Shown: positions 1 to 11,653 of the stretch, piece by piece
Position numbering within the stretch: the stretch's first letter is position 1
Layout of the letters: every line of letters starts with the position of its first letter
Assembly (NCBI GenBank): GCA_026873275.1
Contig: JANTUC010000004.1
Coordinates: 2,418,001-2,482,000 of the forward strand
Length of the DNA: 64,000 nucleotides
Direction of reading: 5' to 3'
Origin: Pseudopithomyces maydicus
Lineage: Eukaryota; Ascomycota; Dothideomycetes; Pleosporales; Didymosphaeriaceae
The notes under the pieces: generated by a model
What the model saw: the letters and a program-made list of their open reading frames with translations, nothing else
Databases searched by the model: none
What the model was told of the DNA's origin: nothing
Program-made: the position numbers and the translations under genes

Positions 1-1394
1 GGTGACTAAGCCGGTTGTGGCCGTCTCTCATTATAACGGCAACTACGACCCAGCACCTCATTTCGGTATGCACCGCATACTGATAGAGTATTACAAGTAA
101 AGAAGGGCAATCTAAGAATGGTCAAGGTGAAATGTAAAGATTGTTTTTCGGAGCCTAGTCCGGCTATCAAGAAGATTTATCCGACTCCTTTCCAGCAAAG
201 CACCATGCAAGAAAAGAAAAGACCGTTACCTCAACAAAACAAAAGTGGACAATCGTTCTTGACAGAAGAGGCCCGAAGGTGGATGGAGGTTCAGCGCAAG
301 TACAAACCAGAATTTTTGGCCAAGAGTCCAACAATCTATTCATTGCCATCTTGATATCCTACCATGCCGTTCCACAATCAGCCATGGCACCTACAGTTCG
401 TGTCGTCTCAAGTCGGTGTGATGTCCCAAGATACGCCGACCCGTTACCACCTTCTCCATCCGAACCCCGTGCTCTTGCCAAACATCATCCTTTCCTTCCC
501 CAACCCACTCTTTCCCCTCCCAGTAACACCCACCTAATTCCGCCTCGGCGTCCCCCCATCGCAGTCGCCACCTGACATATGCACACTCTTCACATATACA
601 TGCCTGCCTCACCGACCGGTTCCACCGCCACACATGCTTTCGTCAGCAACGGATCAGGAGTCTACTCATCAGGCTTCCCACGGATAATGTCAGCGTTCCC
701 TCCGGCTTAGAGGGTTACACCGGAGGCCGGTATCAGATCTGAGAGGCACGGAGCATTGGGGAGAAATAGGAAAATAAGAGGAGTGTGGCTGGTGTGATGC
801 GTCTCGCTTCGCGAATTACTGGGGCTGCGTAGGTACATACACACTGAGTGTCAGTATCTTGATCATCGTGGGGACCTAGACAAGTCATATGCACTATGAG
901 GATCAATCAGATCACCTTTGCAATTGTATGACCCCACAGTGCGATGGCAAGAAGACGTCAAATAAAAATAAAAATGTCAAGTTCGAACGGGTAGATTCCT
1001 ATTAAGTCCCTCGCTCTATCCTCTATATTTCGCACTGCATTGTCTCAAAGACGCAAAAACTCCAACCCTTCGTAAAAAAGTCTGACGTGTACTGGGAGCA
1101 TGAACGTGCTAGGCCTTCTCCGTCCATAGCTCATCCGGGTATAACAACCCACATTGCATAACGCAACACCATGTAAAAGCCAACCAGCAACGACAGTGGT
1201 ATCCAAACAGAAGCAGAATCAGATCGTTCGTCCTAACGTCGTAAAAAAAGGAAGGAGAAGAGGGAGAAGATCAATCGTAAATGAAAGAGAATGAAGAAAA
1301 AGAATAATCAAGTAGTGGAAATCGCTTCCAACGATAGAGTGAGTTTCGTTCAACGTCAAAGGCAGAAAATCAGACGTAAGAAATGCCTAGTCCT
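1..1394. other. Left-edge intergenic region
   Basis: I see no supportable gene here. The open frames are short, lack recognisable family features and are not joined by convincing splice sites. The right part is the 3' flank of the minus-strand crz1 gene, whose stop lies at 1395. A gene starting left of the window could still have its untranslated end here. Confidence 0.5.
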
Positions 1395-3622
1395 TTACCG
1401 CGCGTTAGCCTCGTAGTCACTCGCCCAGCCATACTGCTGCGCCGAATACGACTGGCCATCGCCGTCGTCGTCGAACATCTCACCTCCACTGCTAGCATCG
1501 AAGCTACTCCGTCCACTGATATCGCCTTCGACTTCGTCGGGCGGCCCAGCAGGCAGTTCGTTCCAATTTAGACCTGCAAGCGCGGGATATTGTGCAAGCA
1601 GCGCCGCGGGCAGGCCATATTGTGGAACAGCGCCAGGTTCGAGGCCACCGCTGACTGGCGGGAATGCTTCGTATCCTGACTGAGGGGCCATCATGCCTGG
1701 ATAACCCTGCTGAGGCATTGGGGCAAACATGCCGTTGGAATGATCCAACTGTTGGTTTTGGCCTTCCCAATGGCCCTTTTCTTGGGCTTCCTCCTCGAGA
1801 AGCGGGCGTATGCACACACGACCAGCTTCTGAGCGGAAATGCCGACCGAGAGCGTCAGCGCGGGCGAACCTCCGACCACAACCCCAGTTGTTGCCGTCCT
1901 TCAAGTTACCACGGCAAATAAATTTCTTCTCTCCTGAATGCAATCCTTCGTGTCGCTTGCGATCATGCTGTCGGGCGAATGCCTTGCCACAAACGCTGCA
2001 GACAAATGGGCGCTCGTCAGTGTGGGTGCGTAAATGCGATCGGAGGTTGTAGGCACGAGTAAAGCGCTTGGGGCAAAGATTGCACTGGAACGTTGCAGGA
2101 TGCTTCTGTGTTCGCTTCGCGCTGGAGCCATCAGGCGTATTCGAGGCCGGCCGTGAAGGATCAGCAAGGTCGAGAATGTAATCACGGTGGGGCACACTAG
2201 AGGTGGATGAGCGACGGGATGATTTTGTGGAGCCGGGTGAGGGTGAGCGAGATCCTTTGGCGGCACCTGGAGATAGTGACCTATTGGCTTCGAGCGCGTC
2301 AAGTCCAGGGGTGGAAGCGCGGGAGCTGGCACTGCTGAAAGGGTCGGATTTGGCGCGATTCCTGATACGGCTCCGTGCTATGCACCGTTAGTAACCACAA
2401 CTACGCATGGCTATCAGCTGAGCTTCTTACATCTGTCAGGCGGGCTTAGTGCATCAGTCTGCAGCTCGGGCTTTGGCGGCTCAAAGCTCGCTTGCCGCGA
2501 AGGAGGCGCAAAGTCAATGTTGATCTCGGGCGGTGACATGGTGTCGGCCTGGCCGAATTCAGGCCCTGGGCCAGCTTGGTTGATGGTCGGGAAGGGCTCG
2601 TGTCCCTGGTAGGTACCGCCCATTGTAGGCTGCGCGAACTGGTTGTTCATGCTTGGATCCAGACCAAAGCTTCCGGGCTGGAATTGGGGGAGTGATTGCT
2701 GCGAAGGCATCAATCGCGGCGAGATGTGCGGGCTGTGGCCGGGGCTGATGTGCGACTGGGCATCGTTCAAGTTGAACTGACCGAACTGCATGACCTCCTG
2801 GAAGAGCGAGGGGTCCTGCTGGGGGTTGAGCAGCGGCGAGGGGTTGCCGTCGTCGAAGCTGTCCTGGTTGCCCATGTACGGCGAGGCATGGGCGGAGGAA
2901 ACATCGCTATATGTTTCGGACGGGGTCCGGCGGTGACCTCTGAATGCTGCCATGTTGCCCCACTCGTTCGCTTGTCCGTAGGCGGCGCTGGGGTCCAGCG
3001 AGGCATGGCGCGAGTGCGAGGGCGAGGGGAAGGCGCCCTGGTTCATGTTGGGCGAGGCGTGCGGGCTAGGGCTGCGCTGGTTCATGCCGGGCAGCAGGTG
3101 CGGCGGGGTCGGGGAATGCGCCTGGGTGGTGGCCATCTGGCTCATCAGGTCCGAGGGGTTGATGGAGTGATTCTGCGAGTCCAGCAGCTGCGGGTCGAGC
3201 GAGTTGCTGAGGAAGGACGGGTCAATGGCGCCGCTGGGGTGAATGCTGTTGCTGCTGCTGTTGTTGCTGCTGTCCGGGAACAGGCTGAAGTCGAGGTTGC
3301 TGGTGCCGTTGTGGTTGTGAGTGCCTTGTGGCCCAAAGTGCGGACTCGGGGCGCCCTGGTGGACGAGCGGCTGCTGCTGGGCCTGCAGGAAGCTCTGGTC
3401 GAGGGCGGTCGGCTGCGCAAAGGACGGCGGCTGCGAGGTGGTGAGGTAGGGTGACTGGTCGTAGGGCTGCCCCGCAGTGGTGACTTGGGCGAAGCTGGAG
3501 CTCGGGTCTGGCGATAGCGACTGATCGAGACCAAGGCCAGTTGTGCCGAAGGAAGCGTGTCCCGCTGGGCTGGCCGACGGCTGCCTTATATGAGACGGCG
3601 AACGAGAGCGGCCGCGATCCAT
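1395..3622 (-). CDS. crz1: Calcineurin-responsive C2H2 zinc-finger transcription factor Crz1/CrzA
   Basis: Two exons, complement(1395..2377, 2431..3622), with a 53-nt intron (GTAAGA donor, ctaac branch, tag acceptor), give 724 residues. The family is dephosphorylated by calcineurin when Ca2+ rises, enters the nucleus and activates ion, cell-wall and alkaline-stress genes. Seen here: the N-terminus MDRGRSRSPSH typical of the fungal family; a long Gln/Ser/Pro-rich activation region; PEINID near residues 365-370, which fits the PxIxIT calcineurin-docking form; and an Arg/Ser-rich stretch before the fingers. Two classical C2H2 fingers lie near 496-516 and 524-544. A third, degenerate finger (C..C..H..C) at about 552-586 has the family-typical insert. 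Palindromic-site binding is known for the family. The docking-site call is inference. Confidence 0.93.
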
Positions 3623-4783
3623 GGCGTGCGGTTCCGTAGTGAGAGGTGCGCGTGTCTATTCCTGGGGTGAGGGAGGATGCCCTTCGCACCCAAGGCCGTG
3701 CGTGCGCCGAAGAGGATAGCGGGAAAGAAAGCTTGCACGATGAATGGCCTGTTCCTGTGCGGCTGGTGAATGCTGTGGCTGTGGCTTTGAGCAGCGCCTG
3801 TGGTGAATGCTGCACAGCCCTGCGCTACGACGCAAACGCGTGCTGCTAAAAGTAAACACACGACGTCAAAGATGCGAGCGGTGCCTCGTTTCAGGCCGGC
3901 CTGCACGCTGAAACGCGCAATTCGACGCGGGCGACTGCTTTGCTGGTGAAGATCCCCGTGAACCGTGGTGCGCTACCTGCTCGCCAGACCGTCTCTGTCG
4001 CGGCTGTCCCGCGGGCACTGGGCTGGTGGAATCGAAGGATCGCGAGTACAGAAGGATGTCACTGCACCGTCTTATGAAGGACCGGCTTCGCAAACTCTTC
4101 GCTGTTCGCTCATTTCACCATCATGAAAGGGGTCTCCCGGTACCACGACAGCCCAAACTACCTCGCGAGACCCTCATCAGCACTAACCTATTAGTTCGTG
4201 CGCTGGTCATCTCCATCTTGCTAGCTATTCGCCCGACTCTCCAATATGCCTCACATTCGCACCGATGCCGTATAGCATGCCCGCCATTGGATCCGAATGG
4301 CAGCAAACCGCTTGCATGAGCATTTGCATCCACACCCGCATCACACATATCGTGCTTAACCGCCCATTGAATTTATTGACCGTTGCCCAATCGCTCTAGT
4401 TTTGTCCGCTCTGCATAAGCATGCCCATCGCAAATCACGCCCCCTCGGCGGGTCGTTCGCATGGGGGGCTGTGCAAGGCGTACCTTTCCACGAGGCAGAT
4501 TTCCTACCGAAAACCGCACATCCTCCCACATCATGTCCCACGCGATCCACATGCTCGGGTTTTTCTTCCAACGGCTTTATTACATCATTCACAGCTGCTT
4601 TATTAATAGCACACATGTTGCGCGCGTACATACGTATACAGTAGGTGTGCGCTGGTGCTGTTCATTGCCCCATTTTTTCAAGTCCACTACGACCGAGCAT
4701 CTCTTCAGAAGGTGGTGTCATCATGGCCAAGCCCAAGGCTGTCTTATATCTACTCGAAACATACCCGGTACACTATCGGAAAT
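3623..4783. other. Promoter/5' leader region of crz1 and 3' flank of palA
   Basis: About 1.16 kb separates the palA stop from the crz1 start, both on the minus strand. It should hold the crz1 promoter and long leader. The open frames here show no family features and I treat them as chance. Confidence 0.5.
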
Positions 4784-7400
4784 TTATCCAAACTTCAGAC
4801 CCTTTGTAGGATCCCATCGCCCATCCTGCGAAGGTCCATTTGCGGGGCGAGTGCCACCAGAAGCCGTGGGCACGGCTGCGAAACGAATCGGCATCTCTGG
4901 CGTCCACATACCTGGACCCACGCTGGCGCGTGTAGGCGTTGGTGCTGCCAAAGGCTCATCTGAGTGAGCGTCTGCACCGTATTGTGGATCCTGTGCATCT
5001 GCTTGCCGCTGTTGTTGCAATGAGCTTGAATTGGCTTGTTGCAGAGTGAGCGCGCTCATAGAGTTTGCAATATCACTAACACAAGTAAGCATATCGTCCA
5101 AATATCGCGTCTGTAACACGTACCCTTCAACTTGAGAGGCTTCCTGCTTGCGCTGGTACACAAAGCTTCTACAGTCGTCCCGAAACCTGGAGACTATCTT
5201 GGAGAGATCATTGTAGAACTTGCGCCCCGTGTCCAGATTAGCAATAATCTCTTTGTACTTGTAGTATGCATTCTCCAGGCTCTGCAGAGCATGCTCGCGC
5301 TGCTTGGTGGATTGGTCGCCTCTTCTGGCATTGACGAAGGCTGCATTCGCAGCCTGTAGTCGTTGTATTGCATCGTGCTGCTCCTTTGCTTCATCTTTGA
5401 CCATCTCCAGATCTACATCGTACATTTGCAATCGCTTGTCGAACAACGTTTCGAACTGTACAGCCTCGATGTTCTGCATTGGGTATTCCCGCTCTAAGCG
5501 AGCGGCTTCGCGCAGTAGCTCGGGATCTGTAAGGCTGTTAGTGGTCTTGATCCGAAGAGGCCCAGAGAAACGTACTTATGTCATCTTGCTTCGCTTTCGT
5601 ACGCAGCGCTTCAACTTTGCGTCTCCTCCTGCTCTCCAAGCGGCTGACCTCGTTGAAACATCCCCGGAGTTTTCCAGCTTCCTCTCTACGTCACCAGTGA
5701 TGGCTGGGCGGCGTCCACTGGGCACATAGTTCTCAATGTCATAGTCGGGGCCGTTGAGAAGTGCAATAAGCTTCTCGTTCTCAGTCAGCTTGGTTACGAC
5801 TATTGAGTCACTGCTTTCGGCAGCCTTAAAGTAGCCGTTGATCTCGTCGATCTGTGCATACAGCTTAGGGGCTGCTTGCCGAGCATTTGGTCGTGTCCAT
5901 CGATCAGTACCATACTTGAGTCGTGCAGCATCATCCTCAGCTGCCTCCGAAGTAAGCATTTGACATCCTTCCCGAAATATGGCCAGGTCGTTCTCCTTAA
6001 GCTTCTTGGTATCCTTCATGGACCGATGCAATCGATTCAATCCGTCCTGTTGCCGTATCTCCTCAGCGTGGGCCATGAGGCCAGGTGGTATCCCAAGAGG
6101 CTTCTCGAGTGCTTGAAGAGAGCCGGGCAGATTGAGGCTTCGCAGTATATCGTGCAATTCGGCCGTCAATTTCTCCAGATCTTCGACGATGCTGTTGTTC
6201 ACTAGTCGATCTCGTCGATCCGCATATATACTGGCGGCCAGATGCACAGAGTAAGGTACGAGTTTCGAGAATAATGCAGGTCCAAGTTCCCCATGATCAC
6301 CTAGCAGAGAGTTCGAGTCAGCCACTTCCTTGGGCACTCGTGCAACCACCATATTAGCACGGTCGAGGATTCTCAACTCTGCTTTGGGTGGAACAGGCAA
6401 TAGATATATCATGTCATTGTCTTTCTCTGCTCGCTTCAGGTCTTCTGTGACTCTAGTTTTCAGACCATTCAGGTCCGCCAGCACAACCTTGTTGATGTAC
6501 CGTTGCTCCTTGAGGGCTTCATTGACGCACGTCAGACTATCCTGCAATCTTGCTACCTCCTCGCCGTATTTGCGCTTCTCTAAACAGTCACACGCTGCAC
6601 GGAATTGGGCTGCAGCGGCAAAGTGGTGGTGCTTCGCCGCCATGTGGTGTATCCATTCGCTGCTGATGGCATCTGATTGGATACCGGCTTCGCTAGCTTC
6701 GTTGTACAGGTCTGAGACACGAGCGGCCAGTTTCGATATGGTCGCATCCTTGAGGCCATCCTTGACGGCCTTTTGCCAGAAGCACTCTTGCCCTTGTGCC
6801 AACATGAGCTTCTCCAAGCACTCCAACGTCATTGTGTCCATGTCCTCGGGTGGAGTAGTGCGCAGTTCGGGGAGAACAGTGTCTCGTAGGTGGACAAGCG
6901 TGCCTGCGGCCAGACAGAAATTGTTGGCGGCGGCCTTCAGGCCGTCCGGGGTGCTTCGATTGGAGGACATAGCAAGTTGCGAATACATGGCGGCAATGTT
7001 GAAGACAATGTTTGCCAGCTCGAAGCGAAGATTGTTTCTAGAAATGGGGCGGCTAGTGTTGTATCCCAAGGCAGGATACCAGGGAAACTCGACGCCGATA
7101 TCGATGGGGAACTTTCCGCTGATCCACACAAGCTGGGCGGCGTAGGTTTGGAGCTTCGGGATGTTGCTTGGATGGGGATCCTGGGCGTGCATGGCAACTG
7201 AGCGCATCTTGTCGATGGCCTCCAGGTCCTTTGTGAACATGTCCGGGTGCTGGTCATATTTGGACGAAATGTATTGTTTGATGGCGTCGGAGAGGTTTAC
7301 AGAGTGCGAGCGCCGGAAGGGCAGGAACAGAATATTCCTGCGCATCTTGGTTAGCTCCATGAGCATGCGTTCAGCATGTGCGGCGGGCTTACGAGGCCAT
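4784..7400 (-). CDS. palA: pH-response regulator PalA/Rim20 (BRO1 domain), with an apparent frameshift
   Basis: Scaffold of the Pal/Rim alkaline-pH pathway. In the family it binds ESCRT-III and the YPX(L/I) motifs of PacC/Rim101 to allow PacC processing at endosomes. Exons: complement(4784..5526, 5576..7337, 7393..7400). The first exon is only 8 nt (ATGGCCTC); the 55-nt intron after it gives the expected start MASNILFLPFRRS. The BRO1 domain covers about residues 1-385, with the very conserved blocks ISSKYDQHPDMF, FPWYPALGYNT and HHMAAKHHHFAAAAQ. The ALIX V-like coiled region follows, and the protein ends in WDPTKGLKFG as relatives do. Near 5678-5684 the frame changes by one base: GDVER is followed in the next frame by CFNEVSRLESRRRRK. 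No intron fits there. With one base restored, length is about 837, normal for the family. Confidence 0.92.
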
Positions 7401-8076
7401 CTGGGGCGCTGTCCCGCACTGTGCTGGGAGTGTTTACTGCTGTGGTGAAGGAAAGCGCGGGGCGCTGACGTCTGTAAAGGCCCTGGAAGCCGTGGTGGGG
7501 CGCTCCTGCAGGTGCAGCTTGCAGCCCTGGAGGCCGACGCCACCAGACGCGACCATCCATCCCCGACGTGCATCTGTGTGTATGCACTGTATGTACATCA
7601 ACGAGCGTGTCCCAACTGTGCCGTGCAGTAGAGACGCTGGTGTGCAGGAGCAGCACATGACGCCGGCAGCCCAGGCTCACACAGCACCCAGCGCACCGAC
7701 GACGTCCTGTAGTCTACTCGGTGACCAAACAATGAGCACGTTTCGCGCCACACACTTGGGGCAGCTGTTGACACCTTGCCGTTTGGAAGCGAGGCTGCGC
7801 TACCGATGGTGAATCGCCCCAGGTATCAAAGGCCTACCGCATCTCCGCCCAGCGTGAATTGTCAGCACAATATATCGTAATCTACCTGATTGCAACACGA
7901 AAGCGAAACTTGCGCAACCTGATCCGTGTGTCCATTGTCGCTATAAAGTGCCCCGCTGCCCAGAGCCAGGCTCGATACTACCCATCCCATACCCTACCTG
8001 CATCCTTACCCCGCCAGCCCGCCTTGCACACCTCACTCTACCTCTTTCCACCAACAACATCACCCTATCCGTCACC
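7401..8076. promoter_or_regulatory. Divergent promoter between palA and ATX1
   Basis: This 676-bp region separates the two divergent start codons. TATAAAG lies at 7942-7948, about 130 bp before the ATX1 start, followed by a C/T/A-rich leader. A single GCCAGG hexamer at 7965-7970 matches the PacC consensus GCCARG, but one hexamer in this length is expected by chance. Confidence 0.5.
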
Positions 8077-8365
8077 ATGTCTGAGCACAACTACAAGTTC
8101 GAGGTTGCCATGAGCTGTGGTGGCTGCTCCGGCGCTGTGGAGCGCGTGTTGAAGAAGCTTGACGGTCCGTATTCCAAGCTCGCCTGCCACGACACCGCTA
8201 ACACTACCTGCAGGTGTCAAGTCATACAACGTGTCTCTGGAGACCCAGACCGCCGAGATCGTAACAGAGGAATCGCTCAGCTACGACACCGTGCTAGAGA
8301 AGATCAAGAAGACCGGCAAGACTGTCAAGTCAGGCACCGCAGACGGTGAACCGAAGGAGGTCTAG
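8077..8365 (+). CDS. ATX1: Cytosolic copper metallochaperone Atx1
   Basis: Two exons, 8077..8164 and 8214..8365, with a 49-nt intron (gtccgt...gcag), encode 79 residues, the usual size. The single heavy-metal-associated (HMA) fold carries the Cu(I) site MSCGGC (Met12, Cys14, Cys17). The spliced junction reads KKLDGVKSYNVSLETQTAEIV, a typical HMA beta-alpha-beta core, and the C-terminal half has the lysine-rich KIKKTGKTVKSG that docks onto the partner ATPase in relatives. The family hands Cu(I) to the Golgi P-type ATPase Ccc2. The donor is less regular than usual, but the junction restores the family sequence exactly. It is divergent from palA. Confidence 0.94.
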
Positions 8366-9544
8366 GTGCGCACCATGGCTAGTTTCTGGGCACGTCGCTT
8401 TCTTCAGCGAGCGTCGAGTTGGTTGCATGGGAACGACTGGCACGCCGTCTGCCATCTCTTGCGATAGACATTGGAGTTACGGGCATGAATGGGAATACCT
8501 CGATTTTTTTTCTCGTCACTTGAATGCTTTGATGCGTGATGACCAACCTAAGAGCTGAGAAGATAAAAAAAGACTGTCTGCAAGGCTCCAAGCCCTATAA
8601 CTATATGACCTACCCTTAGAAGAAACGGGCGGCTGCTCACCAGGCCGTCCTGCTTTATGGAAATTGCAGCATTGCCATTCGGCATCTCGGTGCTCTGTCG
8701 CGAGGGCGCCTGCCGAATGGGGACCTGCCTTAGGTCCCACGCGGGTGGAATCGGATAGTCACCCTTCCTGACTCATCCACGAATGCGATCCTTTTCGCTC
8801 ACCACCCGGGAACCTGCCGTCAGATGGCAGATGACCAGCAAAAATCCGTGCCTGAAATACCGGGCCTTCTAATTACTTGCCTACAAGGGCAACCCAACGT
8901 CACACGTCCCGACTCTGCCCTTGCGAGCTAACATAGCCTCTCCCATCTAATCAGATGGGAGTCATTCTGCTGACAAGCGTGCAAGGATCCTGCGACTCGT
9001 TCCGTATATCCAACGAAGCTTATTCCAACCAAACGTCAGCGAATTCTGCTGCCTGGGAGCCTCCTGACTGCCTGTGTGATTGCCAATGTCGTGACGAGTC
9101 GAGTACACGCAATGCAATTTCCGTTCAAATGGAAATCAACATCCACGTAGCCTATACGAATGATACGCACCATTCGTGGCTGTCCAGGACCGTTCACCAC
9201 GCTCGGTTGGAGTCGTGTCGGTCGCCCCGTTAGCGATTGTACCCGGGCCATACCAAGAATACACTTGGGGCTGAACTACCCGCTGGATCTGCACGCAGCC
9301 ACCCGTATATTTTGAGCATGTACCAAGGCGTGTGACCACACGCCGGTTCATCAGACGCGTAAGGATTCAGAGGTACTTCCGGCTGTTAGCCGTTGTGGGT
9401 ATCTTCAATCCCGCTCCATTGTCGCGGTATAAAAGTCTTCCTCAGGCTACCAAGTCGGATCATCACACCACTGTCAGTCACCCATCTCCCTACTTGCAGA
9501 CCACTCTTCCTTGTAAATAAATCCTCCCGTTTATATTTACCCTC
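8366..9544. other. Intergenic region with a TATA box before the DJ-1-like gene
   Basis: I see no gene. TATAAAA at 9428-9434 lies about 115 bp before the start at 9545, and a C/T-rich leader follows it, as in many fungal promoters. Confidence 0.5.
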
Positions 9545-10711
9545 ATGCCTTCACCTACACCAAGAGGCTACACAACCTTCCCATCGTCGGCGGATCTTTT
9601 TTACTTCTGCACAACCTCCTCCACTTCCGAAGAGGACTTGAATATACACTATGCGCCTCCTTCAAAGTCCTCTCTGAAGATAGGTGTGCTCATCCTCGGA
9701 AATGATCAAATACAATTGATGGACCTTGCGGTCATCGACCTCCTGGCCAAGATTGGAAGGAGTCGAATCAGTCGATTGAACGCGCCTGATATGGCGTGTG
9801 ACGAGGCCGTGGACGAACTCGACATTCGCTATGTCAATGAGAGCGGAGAGGGATCTTTTGCTATCACCTCTGGCGCTCGCATGCCAGTTACGGTGAGCTA
9901 GACTGTATCAGCTAGCACCACGATCACGAGCCATCAAGGGCGATGAAATGAACCGGTCTTCTTGCTAACGTTCACTGCCACTTATGCCCTGAGGATCCGG
10001 TTTGGAGCTTGTCGACTGAGTGAGACAGCATCCGGGGTTTATCTCTGTGCTGCTAACTCTTGTGGACCATTCTGGGGACAATAAGCGGCAAGGCACTTGG
10101 GCGAGGATCCGGTTTTGCTCTGACCCATTGTGGGCACCCATGACCCATTACTCCTGGCCAATGAGCCTTCCTTGGTCACGCTGGATTCCCATGGTTTTGC
10201 CGAGAGAATCTGGCAAGGAGATAAAGGTTACCCTTCCCCTCACTTCGCTCATTTACTTCCAGTAGAGAATTGTGAGCTGACTGTCCTGCAGAATTCATTT
10301 GGAGATGCCCCCCAATTCGATATTCTGGTGATCCCAGGGTCCTTTTCAGCAAGCGAACTGCCTATTTCAGCGACTTCGTTTCTCAATTCTCAATCTTCAA
10401 GTCCAGAAATGACTGCCATATTCTGCGTTTCATCAGGCATTCTCAGACTCGCTCAGTCCGGTATCTTGTACCAGAAACGTGCCACAGGTCCTCCCAGCTT
10501 ACTTCGGCTGTTACGACAAAGATACCCTGACACTATATGGCAAAATTCTCCCTGGACACGGCACGGCCACCTCTGGAGCAGCACATCAGCAATCTCGGCG
10601 CTCGAGATGGTAGCTGCCTGGATGAGAGAATACTTTTGGGACCGACGGGAAGCTGTTCGGTGCGCACTGACGGCTGCCGGGATTTCTCCGCTTGACGAAG
10701 ACGGCGAATGA
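9545..10711 (+). CDS. DJ-1/PfpI (class I glutamine amidotransferase-like) family protein
   Basis: Best model: exons 9545..9892 and 10292..10711 joined in phase 0 across a 399-nt intron (gtgagc ... ctgactgtcctgcag), giving 255 residues. The join reads MPVTNSFGDAPQFDILVIPGS, which matches the family core before the nucleophile elbow. The start KIGVLILGNDQIQLMDLA is the first beta-alpha unit. SGILYQKRATGPPSLLRLL and HGHLWSSTSAISALEMVAAW follow the usual order. The nucleophile elbow reads FCVSSG. The catalytic Cys expected just before the small residue and Gly is Ser163, with a Cys two residues earlier at 161. The enzyme may therefore be inactive or altered. Substrate unknown. The long intron is unusual for this window, but it removes frames that do not look like the family. 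Confidence 0.75.
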
Positions 10712-11653
10712 ATATGGGCATATTTTCGAGCATCAGGCGTTCACATTCCTCTCCCCTTTTCAGTTTTATACCCCTCTGTTGTGTAATGGACACTTGCAGA
10801 GCCGATAAACGAATTACGCACGGCATGACTTGCGTTATTGTACTTGTATGTATTTGGATCTGAATTGTAGCTTCTACTGCAGCTCTTCAGACAGTGTATT
10901 TTTATGTGTATGAATAGATCTTGTTCCGTTCCCATTCTCCACTTTTCTCTCGGATCAGACAAGGAACTTGATGCTTTCTCTTTCATTTCTTTCTAGGAAG
11001 TCGTCACACCAGCACCCCAGGTGGACAATCGCACATCTTCCGCTATCGCTACCAGCCCACTTGAAAACCACCAACTTATAGCCTGTGGCTACCTTATCCC
11101 GCTACCGTTACCCCTCCCCTGCCTCTACTAGCTAGATGGTACCTGCGCTGCTTTACATCCTCATTCTGCTGGCCATTACGGTCTTTTGGAACTCCCAGAG
11201 TGCCTTAGGCTTCTGGAAGCTGGGCTGCTTCTAGTTACCGACATCTGGAGCATCTGGCTTGGCCACCAACCCTTTTCTTGCGCTCGCCAGAGCTTGATTA
11301 ACATTTATCTACCTGCTGCATACTACACTGATTCGAGGACCCTCACGGTAAGCTTACCGGTCCGCTGGTTTGGCACCGGTCGATGGGACGGACTTGACTC
11401 GGTTCCCCACATGCCGCCGCTCGACCCATGTGGACTACATGACACCACCAGTCCGAAACACAGGAATCAACGTGACAGGAGAATGGACTCGTTGGACCAA
11501 TGAAGTACCCTATATGCCGCCTGGGACATGGCGACGGGCCGTTGTCTGCATGCAGGGCGGAGCCGCTTATAAACAGGGTATCGCTATATATAACCCCGAC
11601 TCTACACATCTACATCCAACGCGGAGCTTCATACAACATAGCATAAGTACGAG
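10712..11653. other. Intergenic region with TATA elements before the monooxygenase gene
   Basis: I see no gene. A TATATATAA run at 11585-11593 and a TTATAAA just before it lie about 60-90 bp upstream of the start at 11654 and are the probable core promoter. Confidence 0.5.

Noticed and set aside
2696..3454. 252-residue plus-strand frame opposite crz1
   Set aside because: It is Val/Arg/Gly-rich and antisense to the Gln/Ser/Pro-rich part of crz1. No motif.
5638..5690. A 41-nt intron to explain the palA frame break
   Set aside because: It would remove the conserved CFNE segment and lacks a branch site. A one-base indel is the simpler reading.
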